Assembly (NCBI GenBank): GCA_945952465.1
Contig: CAMFIB010000001.1
Location: 1,178,001-1,242,000, forward strand
Length of the DNA stretch: 64,000 nt
Direction of reading: 5' to 3'
DNA from: an uncultured Pseudomonadota bacterium
Lineage (GTDB): Bacteria; Pseudomonadota; Gammaproteobacteria; Burkholderiales; Burkholderiaceae_C
The notes beneath the pieces are model-generated. The model searched no databases. It saw only the letters and a list, made by a program, of their open reading frames with translations, and was not told the DNA's origin. The translations under genes were made by a program, and so were the position numbers. Below, piece after piece: positions 1 to 9,276 of the stretch; the first letter of the stretch is position 1; each line of letters opens with the position of its first letter.

Positions 1-1023
1 GCGGTTGAAGCCCAGCCGCGCGCAGGCTTTCTCGAAACGCTGGTGGATGAGCTGGGCCCAGGGGCCGGTGCCGGTCATGCGCTGGCCGAAGGTGGCGTCG
101 TAGTCTTTGCCGCCGCGCATGTCGGCGATGCGGGCCATGACGCGGGCCGCGCGCTGGGGGTGGTGCACCTCCAGCCACTCACGGAACAACGGCGCCACTT
201 CCCAGGGCAGGCGCACCACGGTGTAGAAGGCCCGCCGCGCGCCCGACTGCCAGGCGGCTTCCAGCACCTGTTCCATGTCGTCGTTGATGAACGGGATCTG
301 CGGCGCGAGGCTCACGCCGACCGGCACGCCGGCCTCGGCCAGCGTCTGGATGGTGCGCAGCCGGCGCTGCGGCGAGGCGGCGCGGGGCTCCAGCTTGCGG
401 GCCAGTTCGCCATTCAGCGTGCAGAGGCTCACCACCACCGTGGTGAGGCGCTGCGCCGCCATCGGTGCCAGCAGATCGAGGTCGCGCTCCACACCGCTGC
501 TCTTGGTGACGATGGAGAACGGGTGGTGGCAGCGGTGCAGCAGCTCCACCGCCCGCCGCGTGAGGCGCAGCTCGCGTTCGATGGGTTGGTAGCCGTCCGT
601 CGCGGTGCCCAGTGCGATGGCGTGCGGCACGTATTTCGGCGCACCCAGCTCACGGCCCAGTTGTTCGGCGAGGTTGCGCTTGGCGACGATGCGGGTTTCG
701 AAATCAAGGCCCGGCGACAGGTTGAGGTAGCTGTGCGTGGGCCGCGCGAAGCAATAGATGCAGCCGTGCTCGCAGCCACGGTACGGGTTGAGGCCGGCCA
801 TGAAATACAGGTCGGGTGAGTCGCTGTGGCTCAATGCGGAGCGGCAGTCTTCGAACGTGACCTCGGTCACCAACCGCCGCCCCTCTTTCGCAGCCTGCTC
901 GCCTTCCAATGTTTCCCAGCCGTCGGCGAAGGCCTCGCGGGCGTCGACGCTGAAGCGGTGCGCCAGGTGGGTGGCCGCGCCACGGCCCTTGACCGCTTCG
1001 ATTGGAATGTGCGCCTCACCCAT
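1..1023 (-). CDS. PA0069/SplB-like radical SAM protein (3' end cut by window)
   Basis: Minus-strand frame of 341 codons that runs off the left edge, so the C-terminus is missing. The product begins MGEAHIPIEAVKGRGAATH and carries the radical SAM cluster motif C-E-H-G-C-I-Y-C near residue 85, within an NPYRGCEHGC context typical of PA0069/Rv2578c proteins related to spore photoproduct lyase. These proteins bind a 4Fe-4S cluster and S-adenosylmethionine; their substrate is not known to me. The ATG at 1023 is preceded almost at once by a LexA-type palindrome, which suggests DNA-damage control. Divergent from the GbsR/MarR gene. Confidence 0.85.
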   Translation of the reverse strand, partial: MGEAHIPIEAVKGRGAATHLAHRFSVDAREAFADGWETLEGEQAAKEGRRLVTEVTFEDCRSALSHSDSPDLYFMAGLNPYRGCEHGCIYCFARPTHSYLNLSPGLDFETRIVAKRNLAEQLGRELGAPKYVPHAIALGTATDGYQPIERELRLTRRAVELLHRCHHPFSIVTKSSGVERDLDLLAPMAAQRLTTVVVSLCTLNGELARKLEPRAASPQRRLRTIQTLAEAGVPVGVSLAPQIPFINDDMEQVLEAAWQSGARRAFYTVVRLPWEVAPLFREWLEVHHPQRAARVMARIADMRGGKDYDATFGQRMTGTGPWAQLIHQRFEKACARLGFNR

Positions 1024-1043
1024 AACTGTGTATTTATACAGTT
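1024..1043. promoter_or_regulatory. LexA (SOS) box candidate
   Basis: The 20-bp near-palindrome AACTGTGTATTTATACAGTT contains CTGT-N8-ACAG (1026-1041), the form of the proteobacterial LexA operator. It abuts the ATG of the radical SAM gene, so a bound repressor would block initiation or early elongation of that gene. The divergent regulator gene begins 72 bp further on. Confidence 0.7.
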
Positions 1044-1078
1044 ATTTGGCCGGGCACGCCACCCCGCCGTGTCTCAAT

Positions 1079-1096
1079 TTTCAGGAATTACTGAAA
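1079..1096. promoter_or_regulatory. Inverted repeat upstream of the GbsR/MarR gene
   Basis: TTTCAG-N6-CTGAAA is a perfect 6+6 inverted repeat 19 bp before the regulator ATG. MarR/GbsR proteins bind such palindromes and often repress their own operon, so this is a candidate autoregulatory operator for the regulator-cydAB unit. The role is inferred from position only. Confidence 0.4.
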
Positions 1097-1114
1097 AAAC
1101 AGGATAATCGCCCC

Positions 1115-1699
1115 ATGTCGCCCGATTCCCCGCTGCCCGAACTCAGCCGCCAGTTCATCGCCCATTTCGGCGAGATGGGCAGCAAATGGGGCATCAACCG
1201 GACGGTGGGGCAGATCTACGCATTGATCTTCATCTCGCAGCGGCCGCTCAACGCCGACGAGATCGCCGAGGCGCTGGCGTTCTCGCGCTCCAACGTCAGC
1301 ATGGGCCTGAAGGAACTGCAGAGCTGGCGGCTGGTGAACCTGCGCCACCAGGCCGGCGACCGCCGCGAGTACTTCGAGGCACCGGGCGACGTGTGGGAAA
1401 TTTTTCGCGCGCTGGCGCAGGAGCGCCGCCGCCGCGAGATCGAACCGACGCAGTCGATGCTGCGCATGGCCCTGCTGGAAACGCCGCGCGACGAGGCCGA
1501 GCGCCACGCCCAGCAGCGCATGAAGGACATGCACGACCTGATCGAGAAGCTGATGATCTGGTTCGATGACGTGCAGAAGCTGGCGCCGGAGACGGCCAAG
1601 CAGCTGATGGGCATGGGTTCGGCGGTGACCAAGGTGCTCGAATTCAAAGACCGCATGACCGGCCGCAAGGCCAACAACACCTCGCAGAAGGACGAATGA
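1115..1699 (+). CDS. GbsR/MarR family transcriptional regulator
   Basis: The 194-residue product has a winged-helix region at about residues 20-85 (LNADEIAEALAFSRSNVSMG is the helix-turn-helix) and a helical C-terminus rich in charged residues, as in the GbsR family of MarR-like regulators. I chose the ATG at 1115 because the longer frame upstream runs through the divergent promoter and reads as non-conserved sequence. Its stop lies 1 nt before the cydA ATG, so it is probably co-transcribed with cydAB and controls it. The signal it senses is not evident. Confidence 0.8.
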   Translation: MSPDSPLPELSRQFIAHFGEMGSKWGINRTVGQIYALIFISQRPLNADEIAEALAFSRSNVSMGLKELQSWRLVNLRHQAGDRREYFEAPGDVWEIFRALAQERRRREIEPTQSMLRMALLETPRDEAERHAQQRMKDMHDLIEKLMIWFDDVQKLAPETAKQLMGMGSAVTKVLEFKDRMTGRKANNTSQKDE

Positions 1700-1700
1700 G

Positions 1701-3098
1701 ATGGACCCGTTGATCCTGTCGCGCATCCAGTTCGCGGCGAACATGAGCTTCCACATCCTGTTCCCCACGATCACGATCGCGCTGTGCTGGCTGCTGCTGT
1801 ATTTCCGGCTGCGGCACGCGGCCGCGCGCAATGGCGGCCGACCGGCCGATGCCGATGCCTGGGAACAGGCCTACTACTTCTGGACCAAGGTCTTCGCGCT
1901 GACGTTCGCGCTGGGCGTGGTGTCGGGCATCACGATGAGCTTCCAGTTCGGCACCAACTGGCCCGGGTTCATGGAGAAAACCGGCAACATCGCCGGCCCG
2001 CTGCTGGGCTACGAGGTGCTGACCGCGTTTTTCCTGGAGGCCACCTTCCTTGGCATCATGCTGTTCGGGCGGGGCCGCGTCTCGGAGCGCACGCACCTGG
2101 CCGCGACCTTCCTGGTGGCCTTCGGCACCACGATGTCGGCGTTCTGGATCCTCAGCCTGAACTCCTGGATGCAGACACCGGCCGGCTACGAAATCATTGC
2201 CGGCGAGTTTCACGCCAAGGACTGGCTGGCCGTGGTGTTCAACCCCTCGTTCCCGTACCGCCTGGGCCACAAACTGCTGGCCTCGGCACTCACGGCCTCG
2301 TTCCTGATGGCCGGTGTCAGCGCGTGGCAGATCCTGCGCAAGACCGACACCGCGGGCACCCACAAGGCGCTGCGCACCGCAGTGGCCGCTGCCGCCATTG
2401 CCATTCCGCTGCAGATCTTCATGGGTGACCTGCACGGCCTGAACACGCTGCACCACCAGCCCGCCAAGATCGCCGCCATCGAAGGCATCTGGCACACCGA
2501 GAAGAGCGCGCCGCTCACCCTGTTCGGCTGGCCGAGCGAGGCCGAGGGCCGCACGCTGTATGCGCTGCAGATTCCCAAGGCCGCCAGCCTGATCCTCGCG
2601 CACGACGCCGAGGCCGAACTGAAGGGCCTGAACGAGTTTCCGGGCGCACACCCACCCGTGGCGCCGGTGTTCTGGGGCTTCCGCGTGATGGTGGGCATGG
2701 GCATGCTGATGCTGGCGGTGTCGTGGTTCACCGCCTGGCAGGTGTTCTGGCGCAAGGGCGGCGGTACCCGCGCCCTGCCCCGGCCGCTGCTGTACGGCCT
2801 GTCGGCCATGGCGTTTTCCGGCTGGATCGCCACGCTGGCCGGCTGGTACGTGACCGAGATCGGTCGCCAGCCGTGGATCGTCTACGGACTCGTGAAGACC
2901 GCCGACGTGGTCGCGCAGCACCCGCCCGCCATGGTGCTGGGCACGCTGATCGCCTACCTGGCGCTGTACGCGCTGCTGCTGGTGTCGTACATCGGCGTGG
3001 TCACCTACCTGGCCGAACACCCGGCCAAACCGGCGCCCGAGGCGCCGCAGCCGATCGCCACCACCTCGCCCACCGCCGCCGCAGGAGACGCCGCATGA
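1701..3098 (+). CDS. cydA: Cytochrome bd ubiquinol oxidase subunit I
   Basis: Membrane subunit that carries the three hemes and oxidises quinol. The product has 465 residues, shorter than the 522 of E. coli CydA, so it belongs to the short Q-loop (cyanide-insensitive oxidase-like) group. Visible conserved residues are H18 (heme b595/d side), E105 and E113 in GYEVLTAFFLEATFLG, H190 and M330 (heme b558 ligands by alignment from memory), HQPAK with K256 and E261 in the Q-loop, and GRQPW at 388-392. It overlaps cydB by ATGA. No CydX-like small subunit is seen downstream. Confidence 0.95.
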   Translation: MDPLILSRIQFAANMSFHILFPTITIALCWLLLYFRLRHAAARNGGRPADADAWEQAYYFWTKVFALTFALGVVSGITMSFQFGTNWPGFMEKTGNIAGPLLGYEVLTAFFLEATFLGIMLFGRGRVSERTHLAATFLVAFGTTMSAFWILSLNSWMQTPAGYEIIAGEFHAKDWLAVVFNPSFPYRLGHKLLASALTASFLMAGVSAWQILRKTDTAGTHKALRTAVAAAAIAIPLQIFMGDLHGLNTLHHQPAKIAAIEGIWHTEKSAPLTLFGWPSEAEGRTLYALQIPKAASLILAHDAEAELKGLNEFPGAHPPVAPVFWGFRVMVGMGMLMLAVSWFTAWQVFWRKGGGTRALPRPLLYGLSAMAFSGWIATLAGWYVTEIGRQPWIVYGLVKTADVVAQHPPAMVLGTLIAYLALYALLLVSYIGVVTYLAEHPAKPAPEAPQPIATTSPTAAAGDAA

Positions 3099-4099
3099 CC
3101 TTCGATTCACTGCTGCCGCTGATCTTCATGGGCATCATGGGCTTCGCGCTGATGGTCTACGTGATTTTGGACGGCTACGACCTCGGCGTCGGCATCCTGC
3201 TGCCGCTGGCCACAGACGAGGAAAAGGACATCATGGTGTCCAGCATCGGCCCCTTCTGGGACGCCAACGAAACCTGGCTGGTGCTGGGCATCGGCGTGCT
3301 GCTGGTGGCGTTCCCGAAGGCGCACGGCGTGGTGCTGTCGGCGCTCTACCTGCCGGTGGCCGTCATGCTGATCGGCCTGACCTTGCGCGGTGTGTCCTTC
3401 GACTTCCGGGTGAAGGCGCGCGACTCGCACAAGGCCTTCTGGAACTGGCTGTTCGCCATCGGCTCGCTGATGGCGACGATGGCGCAGGGCTGGATGCTGG
3501 GGCACTACCTGACCGGCTTCGACTACAGCCCGCTGTCGCTGCTGTTCACCGCCGGCATCGCGCTCACGCTGCCCACCGCCTACGCCATGCTGGGCGCCGG
3601 CTGGCTCATCATGAAAACCTGGGACGATCTGCAGCTGAAGGCGGTGGCCTGGGCGCGTGCCGTGATCTGGCCGATGGGCGTGGCGCTGGTCGGCATTTCG
3701 CTGGTGACGCCGCTGGTCAGCAGCACCATCTTCAACAAGTGGTTCAGCCTGCCGGAGTTCATCGGCCTGCTGCCCATTCCGCTGGCCTGCGCGGCCGCCT
3801 TCTATGCCGCGCTGCACACGCTGATGAAGCCGAAGATCGTGGCGGCCGGTTACGGCTGGGTGGTGTTCGCCAGCACGGTGCTGATTTTCATCATGGCCTT
3901 CCTCGGGCTGGCCTACAGCATCTACCCTGACATCGTCATCAACCGCATGACGGTCTGGCAGGCTGCCTCCGCACCGGACGCGTTGAAAGTGATTCTGGTG
4001 GGCACCTCGATCAGCCTGCCGGCGATCGCGGCCTACACGGTGTTCATGTACAAGGTGTTCTGGGGCCGCGCACAGACACTGAGCTACGGCGCGCCGTAG
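3095..4099 (+). CDS. cydB: Cytochrome bd ubiquinol oxidase subunit II
   Basis: The 334-residue hydrophobic partner of CydA starts MTFDSLLPLIFMGIMGFALM and includes the family signatures DGYDLGVGILLP and GPFWDANETWLV near the N-terminus. The start codon overlaps the cydA stop (ATGA) with GGAGA just upstream, so the two subunits are translationally coupled. It acts with CydA in the inner membrane as a terminal oxidase with high oxygen affinity. Convergent with the acyltransferase gene that ends 9 bp away. Confidence 0.95.
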   Translation: MTFDSLLPLIFMGIMGFALMVYVILDGYDLGVGILLPLATDEEKDIMVSSIGPFWDANETWLVLGIGVLLVAFPKAHGVVLSALYLPVAVMLIGLTLRGVSFDFRVKARDSHKAFWNWLFAIGSLMATMAQGWMLGHYLTGFDYSPLSLLFTAGIALTLPTAYAMLGAGWLIMKTWDDLQLKAVAWARAVIWPMGVALVGISLVTPLVSSTIFNKWFSLPEFIGLLPIPLACAAAFYAALHTLMKPKIVAAGYGWVVFASTVLIFIMAFLGLAYSIYPDIVINRMTVWQAASAPDALKVILVGTSISLPAIAAYTVFMYKVFWGRAQTLSYGAP

Positions 4100-4108
4100 A
4101 CTGCGCCG

Positions 4109-5308
4109 TCAGGCGGAGCCGGCCCGCACCAGCAGCAGGTGCTGGTGCACCGCGAAAGCGGTCGGCGTGAGCGCCGGTGCGCGTTGCGGGCCGGTCTTGC
4201 GCGGCCGGCCTTCCACCCGCCGGTGCAGCCAGGCACCGGCCGGCAGCGACAGCAGCAGCACCGCCACCATGCCCGCCGCGTTGGCGCCGGCCGAATGCGG
4301 CCAGAAACGCGCGACCAAGGCCGACATCGCCAGCACCACCGGGAAATGGATGAGAAAGACCGCGAAGGAAATGTCGCCCAGCTTCAGCAGCGCTCGCGGC
4401 CACAGCGAGACATCGCGCGCCCAGGCCTGCCGCGTGGCCCAGACCAGCAGCAGTGCCGTGACCCACGCCACCGCGATGCGGCTGCGGTACTCCAGCGCCA
4501 GCGCCAGCGCGCCGATCAGCGCCATCAGCAGTGCGCCCCACTCCGGCCGTTCGGCCCGCGACACCCACCACGCCAGCATGCCGAGGCCGTAGGCACCGGC
4601 GAAGTACAGCGCCGTCACGTCCCAGGCGGGCCGCCGGTTCACGACGAACAGCGACAGCAGCACCGCCAGCAGCATCAGCAGCACGCCCGGTCGCGGCAGT
4701 TTGCGGGGCCAGCGCCGCTCGGCCGGCCGCGCGGCGGCGAACACCAGCACGGCCAGCGCGAACAACTGGAAATCGATTGCCACATACCAGACGCCGGCCG
4801 ACAGCGCCTCGTGGCCCAGCAGGTCCTGCAGCAGCAGCGCGTGGGCCAGCAGCTGCATGAGGTGCGGCGCGCCCGGCACCAGGGGTGCGTCCGGCAGCCA
4901 TGGCCGCACGATGGCCGACACCGCCAGCGTGACCAGCAGCGCGATCAGGTAGGGCTTGGCCAGGCGCACATACCGCTTTGCGAGGGTGGGCAGCACGGCA
5001 CCGAAGACGGCGTGGCCCTGGGGCGCCAGTGCGCGGGCCGACAGAAAGCCGCCGATGACCAGGAACACCTGCACCGCGAGCCGGCCCTGGCTGTAGAGCC
5101 AGTCGAGCAGGCGTGGCGCCACCGCGTGCGCCACGTCCGACATGGGTCCGTAGAACGCGAGGTGGTGGGCGACGATCAGCAGGCAGGCCAGGCCGCGGGC
5201 CACGTCGAGCAGCGGCAGGTGGCGGCCGGTGGCATGCGTGCGGGTGGCGGTGGCGTGGCGCGAGCGGCCTGCGCGGGCGGCGATGAGGTCCTGGGTGAGC
5301 GTGGGCAT
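4109..5308 (-). CDS. Acyltransferase 3 family membrane protein (OafA/YrhL-like)
   Basis: The 399-residue protein has about ten hydrophobic segments after a basic, Thr/His-rich N-terminal 30 residues. The motif LPLLDVARGLACLLIVAHH near residue 31 with the paired His is the acyltransferase-3 active-site signature, followed by QVFLVIGGFL. Such enzymes transfer acetyl or other acyl groups to surface polysaccharides or lipids. No glycan genes lie nearby, so the acceptor cannot be named. Confidence 0.85.
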   Translation of the reverse strand: MPTLTQDLIAARAGRSRHATATRTHATGRHLPLLDVARGLACLLIVAHHLAFYGPMSDVAHAVAPRLLDWLYSQGRLAVQVFLVIGGFLSARALAPQGHAVFGAVLPTLAKRYVRLAKPYLIALLVTLAVSAIVRPWLPDAPLVPGAPHLMQLLAHALLLQDLLGHEALSAGVWYVAIDFQLFALAVLVFAAARPAERRWPRKLPRPGVLLMLLAVLLSLFVVNRRPAWDVTALYFAGAYGLGMLAWWVSRAERPEWGALLMALIGALALALEYRSRIAVAWVTALLLVWATRQAWARDVSLWPRALLKLGDISFAVFLIHFPVVLAMSALVARFWPHSAGANAAGMVAVLLLSLPAGAWLHRRVEGRPRKTGPQRAPALTPTAFAVHQHLLLVRAGSA

Positions 5309-5375
5309 CCGTGATGAAGGGCCGGCGATGGAAAAAGACAGAGCAAGCCGCGTGCCGGCGGATGGTTTGTAACCC

Positions 5376-5398
5376 GGTTCGCGGCCTGGCCGCGAACC
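5376..5398. terminator. Perfect GC-rich hairpin after the nitronate monooxygenase gene
   Basis: Two 11-bp arms (GGTTCGCGGCC and its complement) are separated by a single T. The hairpin sits between the stop of the minus-strand nitronate monooxygenase gene (5411) and the ATG of the acyltransferase. There is no U-tract on the minus strand, so it may be a processing or pausing hairpin rather than a full intrinsic terminator. Confidence 0.4.
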
Positions 5399-5410
5399 TG
5401 TAGGAAATTT

Positions 5411-6373
5411 TTACAGCTTCAGGCGGTCGCGCGCGGCGGCGTATTCTCTCCGCAGGCGGTCCACCAGACCGGCCGCCGGCCCGATGTCCTTCACCGCGCC
5501 AATGCCCTGGCCGCAGCCCCAGATTTCCTTCCAGGCCTTGGCCTTGCTGCCCTCGCCGGCGGCGAAGTTCATGGTCTTCGCGTCGCCTTCGGGCAGGTTG
5601 TCGGGGTCCATGCCGGCGGCGCGGATGCTGGGCGCCAGGTAGTTGCCGTGAACGCCGGTGAACAGGCTGGAGTAGACGATGTCGTCGCTGCTGCCGTCGA
5701 CGATGGCCTGCTTGTAGTCGTCCGCGGCGCGGGCTTCCGTCGTGGCGATGAAGGCGGAGCCGATGTAGGCGAAGTCGGCGCCCATGGCCTGAGCGGCCAG
5801 CACCGCGTCCCCGGTGGCGATCGCGCCGCTCAAGGCGATCGGGCCATCGAACCACTGGCGAATCTCCTGGACCAGCGCGAACGGGCTTTTCACGCCCGCA
5901 TGGCCGCCGGCACCGGCCGCCACCGCGATCAGGCCGTCGGCACCCTTCTCGATGGCCTTGCGGGCGAACTTGTTGTTGATGATGTCGTGCAGCACCACGG
6001 CGCCGGTGCTGTGGGCGGCGGCGTTGATGTCCTCGCGTGCGCCGAGCGAGGTGATGTACATGGGCACCTTGTACTTCACGCACAGCTCCATGTCGTGCTC
6101 GAGCCGGTCGTTGGACTTGTGCACGATCTGGTTGATGGCGAACGGCGCGGCCGGCGATTCAGGGTGGGCCCTGTCCCAGGCGGCCAGGCCTTCGGTGATT
6201 TCGGCCAGCCACTCGTCGAGCTGCGACGCCGGGCGTGCGTTCAGCGCCGGCATGGAGCCGATGACGCCGGCGGTGCACTGCGCGATCACCAGCTTGGGGT
6301 TGCTGATGATGAACAGCGGCGCGGCAATGACCGGCAGCGAGCGGTTTTGCAACAGGGCGGGCAGACGGGACAT
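5411..6373 (-). CDS. Nitronate monooxygenase (2-nitropropane dioxygenase family)
   Basis: The 320-residue FMN-dependent TIM-barrel protein oxidises alkyl nitronates in this family. Signatures are PLFIISNPKLVIAQCTAG near the N-terminus, the glycine-rich AAGAGGHAG with its His, and SGAIATGDAVLAAQAMGADFAYIGSAF for phosphate binding. I start at MSRLPALL (6373) rather than 11 codons upstream because family members begin close to this point. Separated by 100 bp from the acyl-CoA dehydrogenase gene upstream, on the same strand. Confidence 0.88.
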   Translation of the reverse strand: MSRLPALLQNRSLPVIAAPLFIISNPKLVIAQCTAGVIGSMPALNARPASQLDEWLAEITEGLAAWDRAHPESPAAPFAINQIVHKSNDRLEHDMELCVKYKVPMYITSLGAREDINAAAHSTGAVVLHDIINNKFARKAIEKGADGLIAVAAGAGGHAGVKSPFALVQEIRQWFDGPIALSGAIATGDAVLAAQAMGADFAYIGSAFIATTEARAADDYKQAIVDGSSDDIVYSSLFTGVHGNYLAPSIRAAGMDPDNLPEGDAKTMNFAAGEGSKAKAWKEIWGCGQGIGAVKDIGPAAGLVDRLRREYAAARDRLKL

Positions 6374-6473
6374 GCGAGGGGCTTTCAAAGGGGTTCTGAG
6401 CGGCAAATTCTGAATGAAATGTGCCGCAAGTCAGCGTCACGCCTGAGACATGCGCTATCTTTTTGGAAGCAGA

Positions 6474-8264
6474 TCAGAACGCTTCCAGGGCCAGCCCGGT
6501 GACGCTTTCGGCGCCGTCGACGATGCTGTCTCGCAGGCCCGGTGCTTTGGTCAGGATGTGGTCGGCGTAGAAGCGCGCGGTGGTGATCTTGGCCTTCATG
6601 AAGTCGGCATCGGTGCCCGCCTTCAGTTCGTCTTCAGCCACCAGCAGCGCACGCGCCATCTGCCAGCCGGCCACCAGGTTGCCCGCCAGCATCAGGTACG
6701 GCACGCTGCCGGCAAACACCGCGTTCGGGCTGGCCTTGGTGTTGCCGGCGACGAAATCGACGACGTCCAGGAAGGCTTCGCGCGCGGCCTGCAGGCGCTT
6801 GTGCACAGCCTTGGCGGCCTCGCTGCCGCGCTGGGCCAGTTCGGCCTCGGTCTTCTCGATCTGCGTGGCGATCGCCTTCGCGGTCTGGCCGCCGTCGCGC
6901 GCGGTCTTGCGACCGACGAGGTCGTTGGCCTGAATGGCGGTCGTGCCTTCGTAGATGGTCAGAATCTTCGCGTCGCGGTAGTACTGCGCCGCGCCGGTTT
7001 CCTCGATGAAGCCCATGCCGCCGTGCACCTGCACGCCGAGGCTGGTGACTTCCAGGCTCATCTCGGTGCTGTAGCCCTTCACCAGCGGCACCAGGAATTC
7101 GTAGAAGGCCTGGTTCTGCTGGCGCGCCTCCGCGTCGGGGTGGGCGTGGGCGGCGTCGTAGGCGGCGGCGGCGGTGATCGCCATCGCGCGGCAGGCCTCG
7201 GTGTAGGCGCGCATCGTCATCAGCATGCGGCGCACGTCCGGGTGGTGAATGATGGGGCCGGCCTTGGGCAGCGAACCATCGACCGGGCGGCTCTGCACCC
7301 GTTCGCGCGAGAACGCGGCGGCCTTCTGGTAGGCGCGCTCGGCCACCGCGATGCCCTGCACGCCCACCGCGTAGCGGGCCGCGTTCATCATGATGAACAT
7401 GTACTCCAGGCCACGGTTTTCCTCGCCCACGAGGTAGCCCACCGCGCCGCCGTGGTCGCCGTACTGCAGCACCGCGGTCGGGCTGGCCTTGATGCCCAGC
7501 TTGTGTTCGATGCTGACGCAGTGCACGTCGTTGCGCTCGCCCGGCGTGCCGTCTTCCTTCGGCAGGAACTTGGGCACCACGAACAGGCTGATGCCCTTCA
7601 CCCCTTCCGGCGCTCCGGCCACGCGGGCCAGCACCAGATGCACGATGTTGGCCGACATGTCGTGCTCGCCATAGGTGATGAAGATCTTGGTGCCGGAGAT
7701 CTTGTAGCTGCCGTCGGGCTGCGGGTCGGCCTTGCTGCGCACGGCGGCCAGGTCGCTGCCGGCCTGCGGCTCGGTCAGGTTCATCGTGCCCGACCATTCG
7801 CCGCTGATGAGCTTTTCAAGGTACTGCGCCTTCAGTTCGTCGGAGCCGGCGGTCAGCAGCGCCTCGATGGCGCCGTCGGTCAGCAGCGGGCACAGCGCGA
7901 AGCTGAGGTTGGCCGAGTTCAGAATCTCGACGCAGGGACCGCCCACCGTTTTCGGCAGGCCCTGTCCCCCGAAATCGGACGGGTGTTGCAGACCCTGCCA
8001 GCCGCCTTCGCTGAACTGCCTGTAGGCGTCCTTGAAGCCCGGCGTGGTCGTGACATGGCCGTCTTTCCAGCTCGACGGGTTCTTGTCGCCGTCCACATTC
8101 AGCGGTGCCACCACGCCTTCGTTGAAACGTGCGCACTCTTCCAGCACCGCCTGCGCGGTGTCGAAACCGGCATCTTCGAAGCCGGGCAGCTGCGCCACCT
8201 GGTCGATGTTGGCGAGGTGCTTGATGTCGAACAGCATGTCCTTGATCGGCGCGGTGTAGCTCAT
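6474..8264 (-). CDS. Acyl-CoA dehydrogenase (long DmdC/FadE5-like type)
   Basis: The 596-residue flavoenzyme introduces the alpha-beta double bond into acyl-CoA and hands electrons to ETF. Domains in order: N-terminal helical (about 40-155), beta domain with [13 protein letters not shown]-terminal helical domain with [25 protein letters not shown], and an extra C-terminal extension of about 120 residues that marks the long subgroup. The Glu of YEGTT is the expected catalytic base. GAGGAGAC precedes the ATG. It lies just downstream of etfBA, but an intrinsic terminator separates them. Confidence 0.92.
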   Translation of the reverse strand: MSYTAPIKDMLFDIKHLANIDQVAQLPGFEDAGFDTAQAVLEECARFNEGVVAPLNVDGDKNPSSWKDGHVTTTPGFKDAYRQFSEGGWQGLQHPSDFGGQGLPKTVGGPCVEILNSANLSFALCPLLTDGAIEALLTAGSDELKAQYLEKLISGEWSGTMNLTEPQAGSDLAAVRSKADPQPDGSYKISGTKIFITYGEHDMSANIVHLVLARVAGAPEGVKGISLFVVPKFLPKEDGTPGERNDVHCVSIEHKLGIKASPTAVLQYGDHGGAVGYLVGEENRGLEYMFIMMNAARYAVGVQGIAVAERAYQKAAAFSRERVQSRPVDGSLPKAGPIIHHPDVRRMLMTMRAYTEACRAMAITAAAAYDAAHAHPDAEARQQNQAFYEFLVPLVKGYSTEMSLEVTSLGVQVHGGMGFIEETGAAQYYRDAKILTIYEGTTAIQANDLVGRKTARDGGQTAKAIATQIEKTEAELAQRGSEAAKAVHKRLQAAREAFLDVVDFVAGNTKASPNAVFAGSVPYLMLAGNLVAGWQMARALLVAEDELKAGTDADFMKAKITTARFYADHILTKAPGLRDSIVDGAESVTGLALEAF

Positions 8265-8292
8265 GGTGGTGTCTCCTCAGGGGTGCGGGCGG

Positions 8293-8317
8293 AAAAACGC
8301 CCGGTCTTGGCCGGGCG
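8293..8317 (-). terminator. Rho-independent terminator after etfA
   Basis: On the minus strand CGCCCGG-N6-CCGGGCG is followed directly by TTTTT. It ends the etfBA transcript 14 bp after the etfA stop and lies before the acyl-CoA dehydrogenase ribosome site, so the latter needs read-through or its own promoter. Confidence 0.85.
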
Positions 8318-8330
8318 CGTTGTTGTGGAA

Positions 8331-9263
8331 TTACAGGCTGTTGGTCAGCTCGGGCACGGCCTGGAACAGGTCGGCCACGAGGCCGTAGTCGGCCACCGAG
8401 AAGATCGGCGCCTCCTCGTCCTTGTTGATGGCGACGATGACCTTGCTGTCCTTCATGCCGGCCAGATGCTGGATCGCGCCGGAGATGCCGGCGGCGATGT
8501 ACAGCTGCGGCGCCACGATCTTGCCGGTCTGGCCGACCTGCAGGTCGTTCGGCGCGTAGCCCGCGTCCACCGCGGCGCGGCTGGCGCCGATGGCGGCACC
8601 CAGCTTGTCGGCCAGCGGCGTGATGACCTCGTCGAACTTCTCCGAGCTGCCCAGCGCGCGGCCACCGGAGACGATGATCTTGGCGGCGGTGAGTTCGGGG
8701 CGGTCGCTCTTGGCGATCTCGGCGCCCACGAAGCTGGACTTGCCGCTGTCGGCGGTGGCGTTCACGCTGTCCACGGCCGCCGAGCCGCCGGTGGCCGCTG
8801 CGGCGTCGAAGCCGGTGGTGCGCACCGTGATGACCTTGACCTTGTCGGCGCTCTGCACGGTGGCGATGGCGTTGCCGGCGTAGATGGGGCGCTCGAAGGT
8901 GTCGGGGCTGTCGACCTTGGTGATGTCGGAGATCTGCGCCACGTCGAGCTTGGCGGCCACGCGCGGTGCGATGTTCTTGCCCGACGCGGTGGCCGGGAAC
9001 AGGATGTGGCTGTAGTCGCCGGCCAGCGCGATGATCTGCGCGGCCACGTTCTCGGCCAGGCCGTGGGCAAAGGCGTCGCCGTCGGCGTGCAGCACCTTGG
9101 ACACGCCGGCGATCTGCGCGGCGGCCTTGGCGGCTTCGGCGGCGTTGGCGCCGGCCACCAGCACGTGCACGTCACCGCCACAGGCAGCGGCGGCAGTAAC
9201 GGTGTTGAGGGTGGCGACCTTGACGGTCGCGTTATCGTGTTCGGCAATGACGAGTGCGGTCAT
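8331..9263 (-). CDS. etfA: Electron transfer flavoprotein subunit alpha
   Basis: The 310-residue FAD-binding subunit of ETF shuttles electrons from acyl-CoA dehydrogenases to ETF:ubiquinone oxidoreductase, encoded here at 38.8 kb. The C-terminal FAD domain shows the typical run [20 protein letters not shown], then [23 protein letters not shown], and [21 protein letters not shown]. The N-terminal half begins [20 protein letters not shown] lies upstream, and the gene follows etfB by 13 bp in an operon. Confidence 0.96.
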   Translation of the reverse strand: MTALVIAEHDNATVKVATLNTVTAAAACGGDVHVLVAGANAAEAAKAAAQIAGVSKVLHADGDAFAHGLAENVAAQIIALAGDYSHILFPATASGKNIAPRVAAKLDVAQISDITKVDSPDTFERPIYAGNAIATVQSADKVKVITVRTTGFDAAAATGGSAAVDSVNATADSGKSSFVGAEIAKSDRPELTAAKIIVSGGRALGSSEKFDEVITPLADKLGAAIGASRAAVDAGYAPNDLQVGQTGKIVAPQLYIAAGISGAIQHLAGMKDSKVIVAINKDEEAPIFSVADYGLVADLFQAVPELTNSL

Positions 9264-9276
9264 GTGTGTTTCTCCC

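Noticed and set aside
758..1114. N-terminal extension of the GbsR/MarR regulator
   Set aside because: The added 119 codons are antisense to the radical SAM gene and cross its LexA box; family members start near 1115.
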